64,000 nucleotides of DNA, taken from Pseudorhodoferax aquiterrae. GTDB taxonomy: Bacteria > Pseudomonadota > Gammaproteobacteria > Burkholderiales > Burkholderiaceae_C. The first letter of the stretch is position 1, and each line of letters starts with the position of its first letter. Below are positions 30,701 through 39,985 of this stretch, piece after piece. The notes beneath the pieces were generated by a model. That model did no database searches, was not told the origin of the DNA, and saw nothing but the letters and a program-made list of their open reading frames with translations. The stretch lies in the NCBI RefSeq assembly GCF_014652235.1, contig NZ_BMYK01000022.1:47905-111904 (forward strand), written 5' to 3'. Both the position numbers and the translations under genes were made by a program.

Positions 30701-31674
30701 GGCTTGGCCAGCCCGAGCTTGTGCATCAGGACGCGCTCGTCGGCGAAGGTCTTGATGTTGTCGGCCGTGTAGTCGGCCGTGTTCATGTAGCGCGGCGTCT
30801 GGTCGAAGTTCTCCATCACGCGCAGGAACTCGGGCTCCTCCATGCCTTTGCGGAAGGCGTCGTGCAGCACCTGGATGCGCTCGGCCGGCGTGCCGGCAGG
30901 AGCCGCCAGGCCGTAGGGCGAATCGAACACCAGGCCGGGCGCGAGCTCGTTTAGCGTGGGCACCTCGGGTCACTTCCTGGCGCGCTCGGGGCCGTAGGTC
31001 GCCAGCAGACGCATGCGGCCGGACTGCAGGTACGGTGCCCAGCCGGTCGAGTCCGATGCAGCGTCCACATGGCCGCCCAGCAGCGCCACGAGGTTCTCCG
31101 ACGAGCCCTTGAACGGCACGTGCTGCATGTCCAGCTGGAGCCGCTCGGCCAGCACCGCCAGCGCCACATGGTGCGAGGTGCCGGTGCCGCCCGAGCCATA
31201 GGTCAGCGTGCCCGGGTTCTTCTTCGCATGCGCGATGAAGTCCTGCAGCGTCTTCCAGGGCGACTTGGCGTCCACCACCATGCCGAAGGTGTAGCCGGTC
31301 AGGCGGATGACGTAGCTGAAGTCCTTGATCGGATCGAACGACACCTTCTGCAGGTGCGGCAGCCGGAACTGCGTCTGGGTCACCTGGCTCACGGTGTAGC
31401 CGTCGGGCTTGGCCGTCTTGGCCATGACCGCCGGCCCCAGCGTGCCGGCGGCGCCGGGCTTGTTGTCGACCACGATGGGCTGGCCCAGGTGCGGCTCGGT
31501 GGCCTTGGCCAGCGCGCGCAGCACGGCATCGGTCGAACCGCCCGCAGGCCAGGGCACAATCAATGTGACCGGCCGCGCCGGGAAGCTCTCGGCGGCCAGC
31601 GCCGCGCCGGTCAGGGCACGGGCGCCCACGAGTGCGGCCATGGCCCGGACGGCCTGCCTTCTGGAACTGTTCAT
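30697..31674 (-). pseudogene. Bug-type (TctC) solute-binding protein, interrupted by TGA
   Basis: 325 codons in one frame. Signal peptide MNSSRRQAVRAMAALVGARA..., then the family core RPVTLIVPWPAGGSTD, IVVDNKPGAAG, SHHVALAVLAERL and LPAPAG-like LAAPAGTPAER. A single in-frame TGA at 30972-30970 splits it: ...YGPERARK-stop-PEVPTLNEL... In homologues this place is Trp (W-P-x-V-P-T-L), so TGG to TGA is the simple explanation. The downstream part still encodes the C-terminal 90 residues. Periplasmic binding protein for a carboxylate in tripartite transporters. Could be a true loss, a recent strain mutation or a sequencing error. Confidence 0.8.
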
Positions 31675-31778
31675 ACGAAAAACTGCAGGGAAGCTGGGGA
31701 AGCGGCCGAGTCTAGGAAGCGCCGCGAATCGGTCAATTGACGATTCGGCAAGCCTTGTTAACCCCTGCGCAACACGCC
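31675..31778. promoter_or_regulatory. Divergent control region with a 10-bp palindrome
   Basis: 104 bp between the Bug-type gene and the LysR gene. GTCAATTGAC (31732-31741) is a perfect palindrome and a candidate LysR operator half; TTGTTAAC follows at 31755-31762. No full T-N11-A box was fixed. Confidence 0.35.
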
Positions 31779-32678
31779 ATGCCGGAACTCTCGCTGCGCC
31801 ACTACAAGGCCATCGTCGCGGTCGCCGAACTGCGCAGCTTCACGCTGGCGGCGCACCGGCTCTGCGTCTCGGTGCCGGCCTTGAGCAAGACGGTGCGCGA
31901 GGCCGAGGACCTGGTCGGCTTCGCGCTGTTCGAGCGTTCGCCCAAGTCGGTCGCGCTGACGGCCCAGGGCGAGATCCTGCGCCCCGCCGCGCGCGATGTG
32001 GTGCTGGCGCACCAGCGCAGCACCGACAGCGCCGCGGCGATCCGCGACAACCGCCTGGGTGCCCTGCGTGTCGGCGGCACGCAACTCGCGAATGCCTCGT
32101 TCCTGCTGCCGGCCGTGCGCCTGTGCATGCAGCGCCGGCCCGGCGTTCAGCTCTCGCTCGTGGACCACGATGCCGAGACGCTGCAGGACGCCTTGCTGCG
32201 CGGCGCCTTCGACCTGGCCGTGGGCCCGCGGCGCGCGGCCGGCGCCGGCATCGAGACCCTGGACATCTGCGACATGCCGCTGTACTTCGTGGCACCGCGG
32301 ACCGAGTTCGGCGCGCGTGCCCGGATCGCCTGGACCGAGGTCATCGGCAAGCCGCTGATCTTCATGGATTCGCGCGCGGTGCTGCACGTCATGCATTACC
32401 TGGACCGGCGCTTCGTGCTGGACGACTGGCGCGTGATCGGCAGCGCCACCACGGCCCTGTCGGTGGTGGAGAACCACGGCGGCTACATGGTCAGCGCCGG
32501 CTACGCGCGCAAGATCGCGCGCGGCTACGCGGTGCGCTGCATCCGGCTCGTGGAGCCCGAGGTGCGCATGACGCTGAGCCTGTACTTCGCCACGGCGGCA
32601 CCCGCGCAGCAGATGCTGCGCGCCGCCGCGCAGGAGCTGGCCGGCTGCATCGCGCAACTGCTGCGCGACCAGGATTGA
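31779..32678 (+). CDS. LysR-family regulator
   Basis: 299 residues from MPELSLRHYKAIVAVAELRS. N-terminal winged helix (SFTLAAHRLCVSVPALSKTV, then LVGFALFERSPKSVALT) and an effector domain (about 90-299) of periplasmic-binding fold. It lies divergent to the Bug-type/amidase operon and is the likely regulator of it. An in-frame TTG at 31737 overlaps the palindromic operator candidate, so the ATG is preferred. Effector unknown. Confidence 0.88.
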   Translation: MPELSLRHYKAIVAVAELRSFTLAAHRLCVSVPALSKTVREAEDLVGFALFERSPKSVALTAQGEILRPAARDVVLAHQRSTDSAAAIRDNRLGALRVGGTQLANASFLLPAVRLCMQRRPGVQLSLVDHDAETLQDALLRGAFDLAVGPRRAAGAGIETLDICDMPLYFVAPRTEFGARARIAWTEVIGKPLIFMDSRAVLHVMHYLDRRFVLDDWRVIGSATTALSVVENHGGYMVSAGYARKIARGYAVRCIRLVEPEVRMTLSLYFATAAPAQQMLRAAAQELAGCIAQLLRDQD

Positions 32679-32700
32679 GCCCCGTGGCGCAGCGCGCGCT

Positions 32701-33171
32701 TCAGTGCTTGTGCTGGCCGTGGCCGGCCGGCGCGGCGCTGGCGTTCACGGGCCGCACCGGCGCCTGCACCTCGCGCGTTTCGCGCTTGCCGTCCTTGCCT
32801 TCGAAGACCAGGGTCAGCGGCACCGTCTCGCCGGCCTGCATCTGCCGGGGCAGGTCCATCAGCATGATGTGGTAGCCGCCCGGCCGCAGTTCCACGGTCT
32901 TGCCCGCCGGCAGTTCCACACCCTGCACCTGGCGCATGCGCATGACGTTGTCCTGCAGCGCCATCTCGTGGATCTCGGCCACGGGCGCGGCCGGCGACGA
33001 GACGGACACCAGCCGGCTGTCCTTGGCCGCGCTGAGCTTCATGAAGGCGCCGGTGGCCTTTTGCTGCGGCACGGTGGCGCGGACCCAGGCTTCGTCCACG
33101 CTGACCTGGGCCTGCGCGAGGCCGGCGGCGCAGGCCGCGGCGGCGATGAGGAAACGGAGTGGGGATGTCAT
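32701..33171 (-). CDS. Copper chaperone PCu(A)C
   Basis: 156 residues. Signal peptide to A-Q-A (about 22), then a cupredoxin-like fold with the Cu(I) motif H-x-M...H-x-M: EIHEMALQDNVMRMRQV and GGYHIMLMDL. A His-rich tail (GHGQHKH) gives further copper ligands. It delivers copper to the CuA or CuB sites of cytochrome oxidase in the periplasm. Directly downstream of SCO on the same strand, a usual pairing. Confidence 0.92.
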   Translation of the reverse strand: MTSPLRFLIAAAACAAGLAQAQVSVDEAWVRATVPQQKATGAFMKLSAAKDSRLVSVSSPAAPVAEIHEMALQDNVMRMRQVQGVELPAGKTVELRPGGYHIMLMDLPRQMQAGETVPLTLVFEGKDGKRETREVQAPVRPVNASAAPAGHGQHKH

Positions 33172-33204
33172 GGGAATGTTCCTTCTAGGGGGTGGTGGCG
33201 CTGC

Positions 33205-33822
33205 TCACGCCAGCAGGCGGCGCAGGTCCTGGGCGAACTGCTCGGCACTCTGGTCGTGGCGCAGCACCACGCGCAGTCGGCCGGCAGGATCGTAGACATA
33301 GGTGAGGGCTGTGTGGTCCATGGTGTAGGACGATCCGGTGGGCACCTTCTTGTAGTGCGCCTTGAAGTTCTTCGCCAGTGCGGCGGTCTCCTCCAGCGTG
33401 CTGTGCAGGCCCAGGAAGCTCGGGTCGAAGGCGCTGGTGTAGGCCTGCAGCACGGCTGGCGTGTCGCGCTCGGGGTCCACCGTCACGAAGACGACCTGCA
33501 CGCGCTGGCCCAGCGCACCGAGCAAAGCCCTGGCCTGCGCGGCGCGCGCGAGCGCGGTCGGGCAGACATCGGGGCACTGCGTGAAGCCGAAGAACAGCAG
33601 CACGGCCTGGCCCTTGAAGTCCGCCAGCGTGCGGGTGCGTCCGGACGGGTCCTGCAGCCGGAAGTCCTTGCCGTAATCGGCGCCCGAGACGTCGATGCCG
33701 TTGAAGGCGGGCGGCGCGGGCTGGCAGCCCGCGAGCAGGGGCAGCAGCGCGGCGCTGCCGGCAGCGAGCAGGCCGCGCCGCCGCAGCGCGGGCGGCCGCA
33801 CGAAGGGGGTCGATGGGTACAC
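33205..33822 (-). CDS. SCO1/SenC family copper assembly lipoprotein
   Basis: 205 residues from a GTG with GGAGA 5 nt upstream (VYPSTPFVRPPALRRRG). Lipobox LLPLLAGC anchors it. Thioredoxin-like fold with the copper-binding CxxxC in FTQCPDVCPTAL and the distal His in TMDHTALTYVYD. It passes copper to, or reduces, cytochrome oxidase CuA. Between PCu(A)C and DUF2946 on the minus strand. The open frame extends further upstream but overlaps the DUF2946 gene and lacks family features. Confidence 0.9.
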   Translation of the reverse strand: MYPSTPFVRPPALRRRGLLAAGSAALLPLLAGCQPAPPAFNGIDVSGADYGKDFRLQDPSGRTRTLADFKGQAVLLFFGFTQCPDVCPTALARAAQARALLGALGQRVQVVFVTVDPERDTPAVLQAYTSAFDPSFLGLHSTLEETAALAKNFKAHYKKVPTGSSYTMDHTALTYVYDPAGRLRVVLRHDQSAEQFAQDLRRLLA

Positions 33823-33934
33823 AGAGTTCTCCAGTTCTTTCCAAGGTCGCCAGGCGCGTGCGGCGCGAGGCGTCGTCGCCGCGGCCGATGGCGCGGCACA
33901 GCGCAAGCGCGGCGCGCTGCGCAAGGGCGATGGA

Positions 33935-34294
33935 TCAGGAAAGAACGGGCGGGCCGCGCGGCGGCAGCGGCGCACCGGCCACAGCCGCCACGGGCGCGGC
34001 AGCCATGGCCTGCGGAACCTGCACCCGCGGCGATGCCCCACCCTGCGCGCGCTGCGGCGCGGGCGGGGGCGTGACGCCCAGGCACAAGGGACATTCGATG
34101 CTGTGGTGGCTGGCCGGGCCGTCGTGCCCGGCCTCCTCGCCGACGGCGACCAGCTTGGCACCGCCGCTGGCCGAGCAGACCAGCTCCATGGCCCTGGGCT
34201 GCACCGCGGGTGCCGCCACGGCCACGCCGAGTGCGAGCACGAACCAGGCGAGGACCAGACGGACCAGCGTGGTGGAGCGGCGCAGGCGGTGCAT
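33935..34294 (-). CDS. DUF2946 family protein
   Basis: 119 residues. N-terminal membrane/secretion segment (LVRLVLAWFVLALGVAVAAPAVQ) and the family motif H-x-x-E-C-P-L-C (HHSIECPLCLGV), followed by a Pro/Ala-rich tail. DUF2946 members are small periplasmic proteins near copper genes and TonB receptors. First gene of this copper cluster (DUF2946, SCO, PCu(A)C), so a role in copper handling is inferred. Confidence 0.8.
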   Translation of the reverse strand: MHRLRRSTTLVRLVLAWFVLALGVAVAAPAVQPRAMELVCSASGGAKLVAVGEEAGHDGPASHHSIECPLCLGVTPPPAPQRAQGGASPRVQVPQAMAAAPVAAVAGAPLPPRGPPVLS

Positions 34295-34339
34295 GGCGCG
34301 CGATGATACGGCAGCGGTCCATGCACCCAGGAGTGCGAA

Positions 34340-34370
34340 GGCCGTGGATCCCCTGCGGAGATCCACGGCC
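34340..34370. terminator. Strong hairpin between icd and the copper cluster
   Basis: Perfect 11-bp stem GGCCGTGGATC / GATCCACGGCC with a 9-nt loop, 31 bp after the icd stop. No T-run on either side, so it would be a weak intrinsic terminator or an mRNA-stabilising 3' end. Confidence 0.5.
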
Positions 34371-34401
34371 CTGCGCTGCCCGCACGGTGGCGAATGCGCG
34401 C

Positions 34402-35655
34402 CTACATGAGCTCGACCATGACCTGCCCGAAGCCCGAGCACGAGACCTGCGTCGCGCCATCCATGAGCCGCGCGAAATCGTAGGTGACCTTCTTGGACAG
34501 CACGGCCTGCTCCATCGCCTGGTCGATGCGGTCGGCCGCTTCCGTCCACCCCATGTGGCGCAGCATCATCTCGGCCGACAGGATCAGCGAGCCGGGGTTC
34601 ACATAGTCCTTGTCGGCGTACTTGGGCGCCGTGCCGTGCGTGGCCTCGAACAGGGCCACGGTGTCGGACATGTTGGCGCCCGGCGCGATGCCCATGCCAC
34701 CGACCTGCGCAGCCAGCGCATCGGAGATGTAGTCGCCGTTGAGGTTCAGCGTGGCGATCACGTCGTACTCGGCCGGGCGCATCAGGATCTGCTGCAGAAA
34801 GGCGTCGGCGATCACGTCCTTGACCATGATCCACTTGCCCGTGTTCGGATTCTTGAAGCGGCACCACAGGCCGCCGTCGATGCGCTCGGCGCCGAACTCC
34901 TTCTGGGCCAACGCATAGCCCCAGTCACGGAAGGCCCCTTCCGTGAACTTCATGATGTTGCCCTTGTGCACCAGCGTCACGCTCGTGCGGTCGTGGTCGA
35001 TGGCGTACTGCAGCGCCTTGCGCACCAGCCGCTCCGTGCCCTCGCGCGAGACCGGCTTGACGCCGATGCCCGAGGTCTCGGGGAAACGGATGGTCGTGAC
35101 GCCCATGTCCTTGACGAGGAAGTCGATGAGCTTCTTCGCCTCGGGCGTCTGGGCCGCGAACTCGATGCTGGCGTAGATGTCCTCCGAGTTCTCGCGGAAG
35201 GTGACCATGTCGGTCTTCTCGGGCTCCTTGAGCGGCGAGGGCACGCCCCGGATGTAGCGCACGGGCCGCAGGCAGACGTACAGGTCCAGCAGCTGGCGCA
35301 GCTTGACGTTGAGCGAACGGATGCCGCCGCCCACGGGCGTGGTCAGCGGGCCCTTGATGGCCACCACATGCTCGCGCACGGCGGCCACGGTTTCCTCGGG
35401 CAGCCAGGTATCGGCGCCGTACAGGCGCGTGGCCTTCTCGCCGGCGTAAACCTCCATCCACTGGATCGCGCGCCGGCCGCCATAGGCCTTGGCCACGGCC
35501 GCGTCCACCACTTTGCGCATGACCGGCGTGATGTCGCGGCCCACGCCATCGCCTTCGATGAACGGGATGATGGGCTCGTCGGGCACGCGCAAAGAATGGT
35601 CGGCGTTGACCGAGATCTTCTGGCCGCGGGCGGGCGGCACGATGTGCTGGTACAT
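34402..35655 (-). CDS. icd: NADP-dependent isocitrate dehydrogenase
   Basis: 417 residues, same length as the E. coli type. TCA cycle oxidation of isocitrate to 2-oxoglutarate. Substrate serine and arginines in [14 protein letters not shown], metal-binding Asp residues in [17 protein letters not shown], and the cofactor segment [18 protein letters not shown] (Lys and Tyr of the NADP type). Ends [11 protein letters not shown]. Single gene with its own promoter and divergent from the DUF192 gene. Confidence 0.97.
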   Translation of the reverse strand: MYQHIVPPARGQKISVNADHSLRVPDEPIIPFIEGDGVGRDITPVMRKVVDAAVAKAYGGRRAIQWMEVYAGEKATRLYGADTWLPEETVAAVREHVVAIKGPLTTPVGGGIRSLNVKLRQLLDLYVCLRPVRYIRGVPSPLKEPEKTDMVTFRENSEDIYASIEFAAQTPEAKKLIDFLVKDMGVTTIRFPETSGIGVKPVSREGTERLVRKALQYAIDHDRTSVTLVHKGNIMKFTEGAFRDWGYALAQKEFGAERIDGGLWCRFKNPNTGKWIMVKDVIADAFLQQILMRPAEYDVIATLNLNGDYISDALAAQVGGMGIAPGANMSDTVALFEATHGTAPKYADKDYVNPGSLILSAEMMLRHMGWTEAADRIDQAMEQAVLSKKVTYDFARLMDGATQVSCSGFGQVMVELM

Positions 35656-35737
35656 GGTGGGAGAAACTCCGGCGCAGGCTTTTTGTGTCGGGGGACGCGG
35701 TGCGCAGCGGTCTTCGCACCGGACGAAAGGCGCGGCG

Positions 35738-35743
35738 ATTCTA
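35738..35743 (-). promoter_or_regulatory. -10 element of the icd promoter
   Basis: TAGAAT on the minus strand, 83 bp before the icd ATG, in the icd/DUF192 divergent gap. No clear -35 was identified. Confidence 0.4.
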
Positions 35744-35830
35744 GCCTTCGCCCCTCACCGCCCGCTGGCGCGCAGGCGACGGCCCGGCATGGAAGAATGG
35801 CCGCTTTGCCGTCACCGAAAGACCGCCGCC

Positions 35831-36283
35831 ATGCGTCTGCTGTTTCGCCTGCTCTCCCCCCTGCTCTTCGCCGGTTTCGCCGGCGCCGGCCTGGCCCAGG
35901 AAGGGCCGCAGCTGGACCTGCCGCGCACCCAGCTCACGGCCGGCATGCACCACCTGGACGTGCAACTGGCGACCACGGCGCAACAGCGCCAGATCGGTCT
36001 CATGAACCGCAAGGAGATGCCGCAGCACGAGGGCATGCTGTTCATCTTCGAGGAGCCCGCCGTGCAGTGCTTCTGGATGAAGAACACGCTGTTGCCGCTG
36101 ACCGCGGCCTTCGTCGACGATGCCGGCGTGATCGTGAACCTGGCCGACATGAAGCCGCAGACCACCGATTCGCACTGCTCGGCCAAGCCCGTGCGCTTCG
36201 TGCTCGAGATGAACCAGGGCTGGTTCGCCAAGAAGGGCATCAAGGCCGGCTACCAGTTGGGCGGCCAGCCCTTCAAGCGCTGA
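35831..36283 (+). CDS. DUF192 family secreted protein
   Basis: 150 residues. Signal peptide MRLLFRLLSPLLFAGFAGAGLAQ cut to a short form ending A-G-L-A-Q, then the DUF192 core: LATTAQQRQIGLMNRKEMP, GMLFIFEEPAVQCFWMKNTL, FVDDAGVIVNLADMKPQT and VLEMNQGWFAKKGI. Small beta-barrel exported proteins of unknown activity. Its last 11 bp overlap the end of the convergent LysR gene. Confidence 0.9.
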   Translation: MRLLFRLLSPLLFAGFAGAGLAQEGPQLDLPRTQLTAGMHHLDVQLATTAQQRQIGLMNRKEMPQHEGMLFIFEEPAVQCFWMKNTLLPLTAAFVDDAGVIVNLADMKPQTTDSHCSAKPVRFVLEMNQGWFAKKGIKAGYQLGGQPFKR

Positions 36284-37190
36284 GGCCCTGGCCCTTCGCC
36301 ATCGCGGCGAAGCGCGCATGCAGCCAGTCGCGCAGGCTGCGCACCGCCGGCGTGAGCTGCCGGCGCGCCGGCACCACCAGGGCCAGCGGCGAGGCCTCGC
36401 CGAGCCAATGCGGGTTCACATGCACGAGCCGGCCGGCCGCAAGCTCGCCTGCCACGTCCAGCCAGGACTTGTAGGCGATGCCCAGGCCGGCCAGTGCCCA
36501 GCGCTTGACGACCTCGCCGTCGTTGGCCGAGCGGCGGCCCTGCACCGGCACCTGCAACCAGCGGCCCTCGACCTGCAGCGGCCAGCTCGCCGGCACCTCG
36601 CCCCCCAACATGAAGCGCAAGGCCTCGCGCTCGCCGAGCGCCGCGGGCGTCGCCGGGCTGCCCAGCTGCGCCAGGTAGCCGGGCGAGGCCACGAGCACGC
36701 GCCGGTTGTCGGGCGCCAGCGGCAGCGCCACCTGCGTGGCGGCATCGGGCGTGCCGTAGCGGATGGCCAGGTCGATCGGCGTGCGCAGCAGGTCGCTGTT
36801 GCGGTCGGCCAGGTGCAGGCGCAGCGCCAGCCGCGGGTGCCGCTGCTGGAACGCCTCCAGCCAGGGCAGCAGCACATGGCGGCCCAGGTCGGACGGCAGG
36901 GCCAGCTGCAGCTCGCCCTGCAGCGCCTGGTGCTGGGCCTGGGCCGCGTCGCGGCCCCGCTGCAAGGCCTGCAGGGCCTCGCGCACATGGGGCAGCAGAC
37001 GCTCGCCCTCGGCGGACGGGCGCAGACTGCGCGTGCTGCGCACGAACAGCGGCACGCCCCACTCGGCCTCCATGCGCTTGACGGCGGCACTGGCCGCGGC
37101 CGGCGACCAGTCCAGCGCGCGGGCGGCGGCCGTGAGGCTGCCGAGCTCGGCCGCGCGCACCAGCAGTTCGAGATCGGCAACACGGGTCAT
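36273..37190 (-). CDS. LysR-family regulator
   Basis: 305 residues. N-terminal helix-turn-helix DLELLVRAAELGSLTAAARA-L-D-W-S-P-A-A-A-S and wing, then the effector domain of the CrgA/DmlR-like subgroup (DLGRHVLLPWLEAFQQRHP, IDLAIRYG). Divergent from the MDR oxidoreductase gene with a 101-bp gap, so that gene is the probable target. Overlaps the DUF192 gene tail-to-tail by 11 bp. Confidence 0.9.
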   Translation of the reverse strand: MTRVADLELLVRAAELGSLTAAARALDWSPAAASAAVKRMEAEWGVPLFVRSTRSLRPSAEGERLLPHVREALQALQRGRDAAQAQHQALQGELQLALPSDLGRHVLLPWLEAFQQRHPRLALRLHLADRNSDLLRTPIDLAIRYGTPDAATQVALPLAPDNRRVLVASPGYLAQLGSPATPAALGEREALRFMLGGEVPASWPLQVEGRWLQVPVQGRRSANDGEVVKRWALAGLGIAYKSWLDVAGELAAGRLVHVNPHWLGEASPLALVVPARRQLTPAVRSLRDWLHARFAAMAKGQGLSA

Positions 37191-37291
37191 CGTTCCATTT
37201 TCTTTGAAAGTGAATCGCGCGGCTGCTGCTGTATTCGCACGCGGCGCCGCGCCACACTCGCTCCACTTCCTTGCTTTTCGGAAAGATCACC

Positions 37292-38311
37292 ATGCAAGCC
37301 ATCGCCTACCAGAGCCCGTTGCCCATCAGCGACCCGCGCGCGTTGCAGGACGTGACCCTGCCCGACCCGCAACCCGGCCCGCACGACCTGCTGGTCGAGG
37401 TGCGCGCCATCGCCGTGAACCCGGTCGACACCAAGGTGCGCGCCAGCGCCAGCGCCGAGCCCGGCGGCTGGAAGGTGCTGGGCTGGGATGCCGTGGGCAC
37501 CGTGCGCGCCGTGGGCAGCGCCGTCACCTTGTTCCAGCCCGGCCAGCGCGTCTGGTACGCGGGCGCCATCGACCGGCAAGGCGCCAACGCCGCGCTGCAC
37601 CTGGTGGACGAGCGCATCGCAGCGCTGGCGCCGAGCAGCCTCACGGATGCCGATGCCGCCGCGCTGCCGCTCACGGCCATCACGGCCTGGGAACTGCTGT
37701 TCGACCGGCTCGGCATCGCGCGCGACACGGCGCCCAGCGCCGACAGCCTGCTGGTCGTGGGCGCGGCCGGCGGCGTGGGCTCCATCCTGCTGCAGCTCGC
37801 ACGCAACCTGACCGGCCTGAACGTGATCGCCACCGCCTCGCGGCCCGAGACACAGGACTGGGTGTGCAAGCTGGGCGCCCACCATGTGGTCGACCACAGC
37901 CGCCCGCTGGCGCAGGCGCTCAAGGATGCCAAGCTGCCCGCACCGCGCTACGTGGTCGGCCTCACGCAGACCGACAAGCACTTCGCACAGATCGCCGAAC
38001 TCATCGCGCCGCAGGGGCGCTTCGGCCTGATCGACGATCCCAAGCCGGGCAGCATCAACATCTCGCTGCTCAAGCGCAAGGCCGTCTCCCTGCACTGGGA
38101 GCTGATGTTCACGCGCTCGCTGTTCCAGACGCCGGACATGGTCGAGCAGCACCGGTTGCTGACCGAGGTGGCGCGGCTGGTGGACACGGGCCTCTTGCGC
38201 TCCACCATCGGCGAGCACTACGGCCGCATCAACGCCGAGAACCTGCGCCGCGCCCATGCCCACATCGAAAGCGGCAAGGCCCGCGGCAAGATCGTGCTGG
38301 AAGGCTTCTGA
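37292..38311 (+). CDS. Zinc-independent MDR oxidoreductase (quinone reductase-like)
   Basis: 339 residues. N-terminal GroES-like domain (VEVRAIAVNPVDTKVR) and Rossmann domain with GAAGGVGSILLQLA. No structural zinc cysteines are present, as in the NADPH:quinone oxidoreductase / ZADH branch annotated as zinc-binding alcohol dehydrogenase family protein. GGAAAG lies 8 nt before the ATG. Adjacent divergent LysR gene; such pairs often respond to electrophiles or quinones. Confidence 0.88.
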   Translation: MQAIAYQSPLPISDPRALQDVTLPDPQPGPHDLLVEVRAIAVNPVDTKVRASASAEPGGWKVLGWDAVGTVRAVGSAVTLFQPGQRVWYAGAIDRQGANAALHLVDERIAALAPSSLTDADAAALPLTAITAWELLFDRLGIARDTAPSADSLLVVGAAGGVGSILLQLARNLTGLNVIATASRPETQDWVCKLGAHHVVDHSRPLAQALKDAKLPAPRYVVGLTQTDKHFAQIAELIAPQGRFGLIDDPKPGSINISLLKRKAVSLHWELMFTRSLFQTPDMVEQHRLLTEVARLVDTGLLRSTIGEHYGRINAENLRRAHAHIESGKARGKIVLEGF

Positions 38312-38407
38312 GAAACCGGCCGGCGTTTGATGCCGATCAAACACCGGCCTGTCCAGGCCCGCGGCCGCGTGCACCCGCCCGCGCGGCCGCGGACAATGCG
38401 CTCGCGC

Positions 38408-38956
38408 ATGACCTCACCGCACCCCTTGCTGCACACCGGCCCGAGCGTCGGTTTCGACCAGCCCTTGGAGATGCTGGCGGCCTGCCATGCGCGCATGGAG
38501 CGCTCGCTGGCCCTGCTCGAGCGCCTGGGCCGGCATCTGCACGAGCGGGGTGGCGACGGCCAGGCCCGCAGCGCGGCGGCCGACGTGCTGCGCTACTTCG
38601 ACATTGCCGCGCCGCTGCACCACCAAGACGAGGAGCTGCACGTGCTGCCGCTGTTGCGTGCCCAGGGCCAGGCCGGCCTGGCCGCGCGCTTGCGTGCCGA
38701 CCACCAGGTCATGGAGCACGACTGGGCACGGCTGCGGCCGGATCTGCAGGCCGTCGTCGACGGCGCGTTCGACGCAGCGGCCCTGCCCAGCGCCGTGGCG
38801 CGCTGGACGCAGTTCGCGGCGCTGTACCGCCGGCACCTGGCGGCCGAAGAAGCCACGGCCTTCCCTGTCGTGCACGCCGGGCTCACGCCCGCGCAGGAGC
38901 AGGCCATGGGCGAGGAGATGGCAGCGCGGCGCGGCGCCAGGCCGCCTGCGCGCTGA
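38408..38956 (+). CDS. Hemerythrin HHE-domain protein
   Basis: 182 residues, all helical. His/Glu ligands in the four-helix pattern: CHARMERSLALLERL, HHQDEELHVLPLLRAQ, ADHQVMEHDWARL and RRHLAAEEATAFPVV. A di-iron site for oxygen, NO or redox sensing is expected. In-frame ATGs at 38396 and earlier exist; MTSPHPLLHTG matches the compact N-terminus best. Convergent with the next gene, 5 bp apart. Confidence 0.82.
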   Translation: MTSPHPLLHTGPSVGFDQPLEMLAACHARMERSLALLERLGRHLHERGGDGQARSAAADVLRYFDIAAPLHHQDEELHVLPLLRAQGQAGLAARLRADHQVMEHDWARLRPDLQAVVDGAFDAAALPSAVARWTQFAALYRRHLAAEEATAFPVVHAGLTPAQEQAMGEEMAARRGARPPAR

Positions 38957-38961
38957 ACGGT

Positions 38962-39951
38962 TCAGGCCGGCTGCGCCGCCGCGGGCAGCACGCGCTGCAC
39001 CCAGTCGCGCCGGGCCACGTCGTACTCGCGCCCCAGGCGCGCCACGAGCTCACCGGCGGGCGGCACGTCGCGCAGCACGCCGATGCCCTGGCCGCAGCCC
39101 CAGATCTCCTTCCAGGCCTTGGGCTTCTGACGGTTGGAGCCGAAGTCCATCTTGGACGGATCGCTGGTCGGCAGCGCGTCCGGGTCCATGCCGGCGTTGC
39201 GGATCGAGGGCTTGAGGTAGTTGCCGTGCACGCCCGTGATGAGGTTGGTGTGCACGATGTCCTTGGCGCTGCTGTCCACGATCATCTGCTTGTAGCCTTC
39301 GACCGCGTTGGCCTCCTGCGTGGCGATGAAGGCCGAGCCGATGTAGGCCAGGTCGGCGCCCAGGGTCTGGGCCGACAGGATGGCCCGGCCCGAGGCGATC
39401 GCGCCGGACAGCAGCAGCGGGCCGTCGAACCATTCGCGGATCTCCTGCACCAGCGCGAACGGCGACTGGAAGCCCGCATGGCCGCCCGCGCCGGCCGCCA
39501 CCGCGATGAGGCCGTCGGCGCCCTTGGCGATGGCCTTGTGCGCGAAGGCGTTGTCGATCACGTCGTGCAGCACGATGCCGCCCCAGGCGTGCACCGCGTC
39601 GTCGATCTCGGTGCGCGCGCCCAGCGAGGTGATCACGATGGGCACCTTGAACTTCGCGCAGACCGCCATGTCGTGCTCGAGCCGGTCGTTGGAGCGGTGC
39701 ACGATCTGGTTGACCGCGAACGGGGCCGAGGGCGCCTCGGGGTGCAGGCGGTCGTACTCCGCCAGTTCGGTCGTGATGCGCTCCAGCCAGACCTCCAGCT
39801 GATCGGCCGGGCGCGCGTTGAGCGCGGGGAACGAGCCGACGATGCCGGCCTTGCACTGGGCGATGACCAGGTCGGGGTTGGAGATGATGAACAGCGGCGA
39901 GGCCACGACGGGCAGGCGCAGGCGCTCGGACAGGATGGGGGGCAGGCTCAT
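38962..39951 (-). CDS. Nitronate monooxygenase-like FMN enzyme
   Basis: 329 residues. TIM-barrel of the 2-nitropropane dioxygenase / enoyl-reductase FabK group: LPVVASPLFIISNPDLVIAQ, GIVGSFPALNARP, GGHAGFQSPFALVQEIR, GAIASGRAI and GADLAYIGSAFIATQEA. It oxidises nitronates or acts as an FMN reductase on CoA esters. Last gene of the minus-strand cluster with acyl-CoA synthetase, so an acyl-CoA related role is also possible. Longer in-frame upstream sequence lies inside the synthetase gene. Confidence 0.85.
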   Translation of the reverse strand: MSLPPILSERLRLPVVASPLFIISNPDLVIAQCKAGIVGSFPALNARPADQLEVWLERITTELAEYDRLHPEAPSAPFAVNQIVHRSNDRLEHDMAVCAKFKVPIVITSLGARTEIDDAVHAWGGIVLHDVIDNAFAHKAIAKGADGLIAVAAGAGGHAGFQSPFALVQEIREWFDGPLLLSGAIASGRAILSAQTLGADLAYIGSAFIATQEANAVEGYKQMIVDSSAKDIVHTNLITGVHGNYLKPSIRNAGMDPDALPTSDPSKMDFGSNRQKPKAWKEIWGCGQGIGVLRDVPPAGELVARLGREYDVARRDWVQRVLPAAAQPA

Positions 39952-39985
39952 GGCAACGGGTCTCCAGGGTGTGAACGAATCGGAC

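Noticed and set aside
30970..30972. Selenocysteine or programmed readthrough at the in-frame TGA
   Set aside because: The position is a conserved Trp in Bug-type proteins, not Cys, and no selenocysteine-type stem-loop was noticed right after it; a nonsense change is simpler.
34340..34370. icd 3' hairpin as a full intrinsic terminator
   Set aside because: Kept only as a hairpin with moderate confidence because neither strand has a T-run after the stem.
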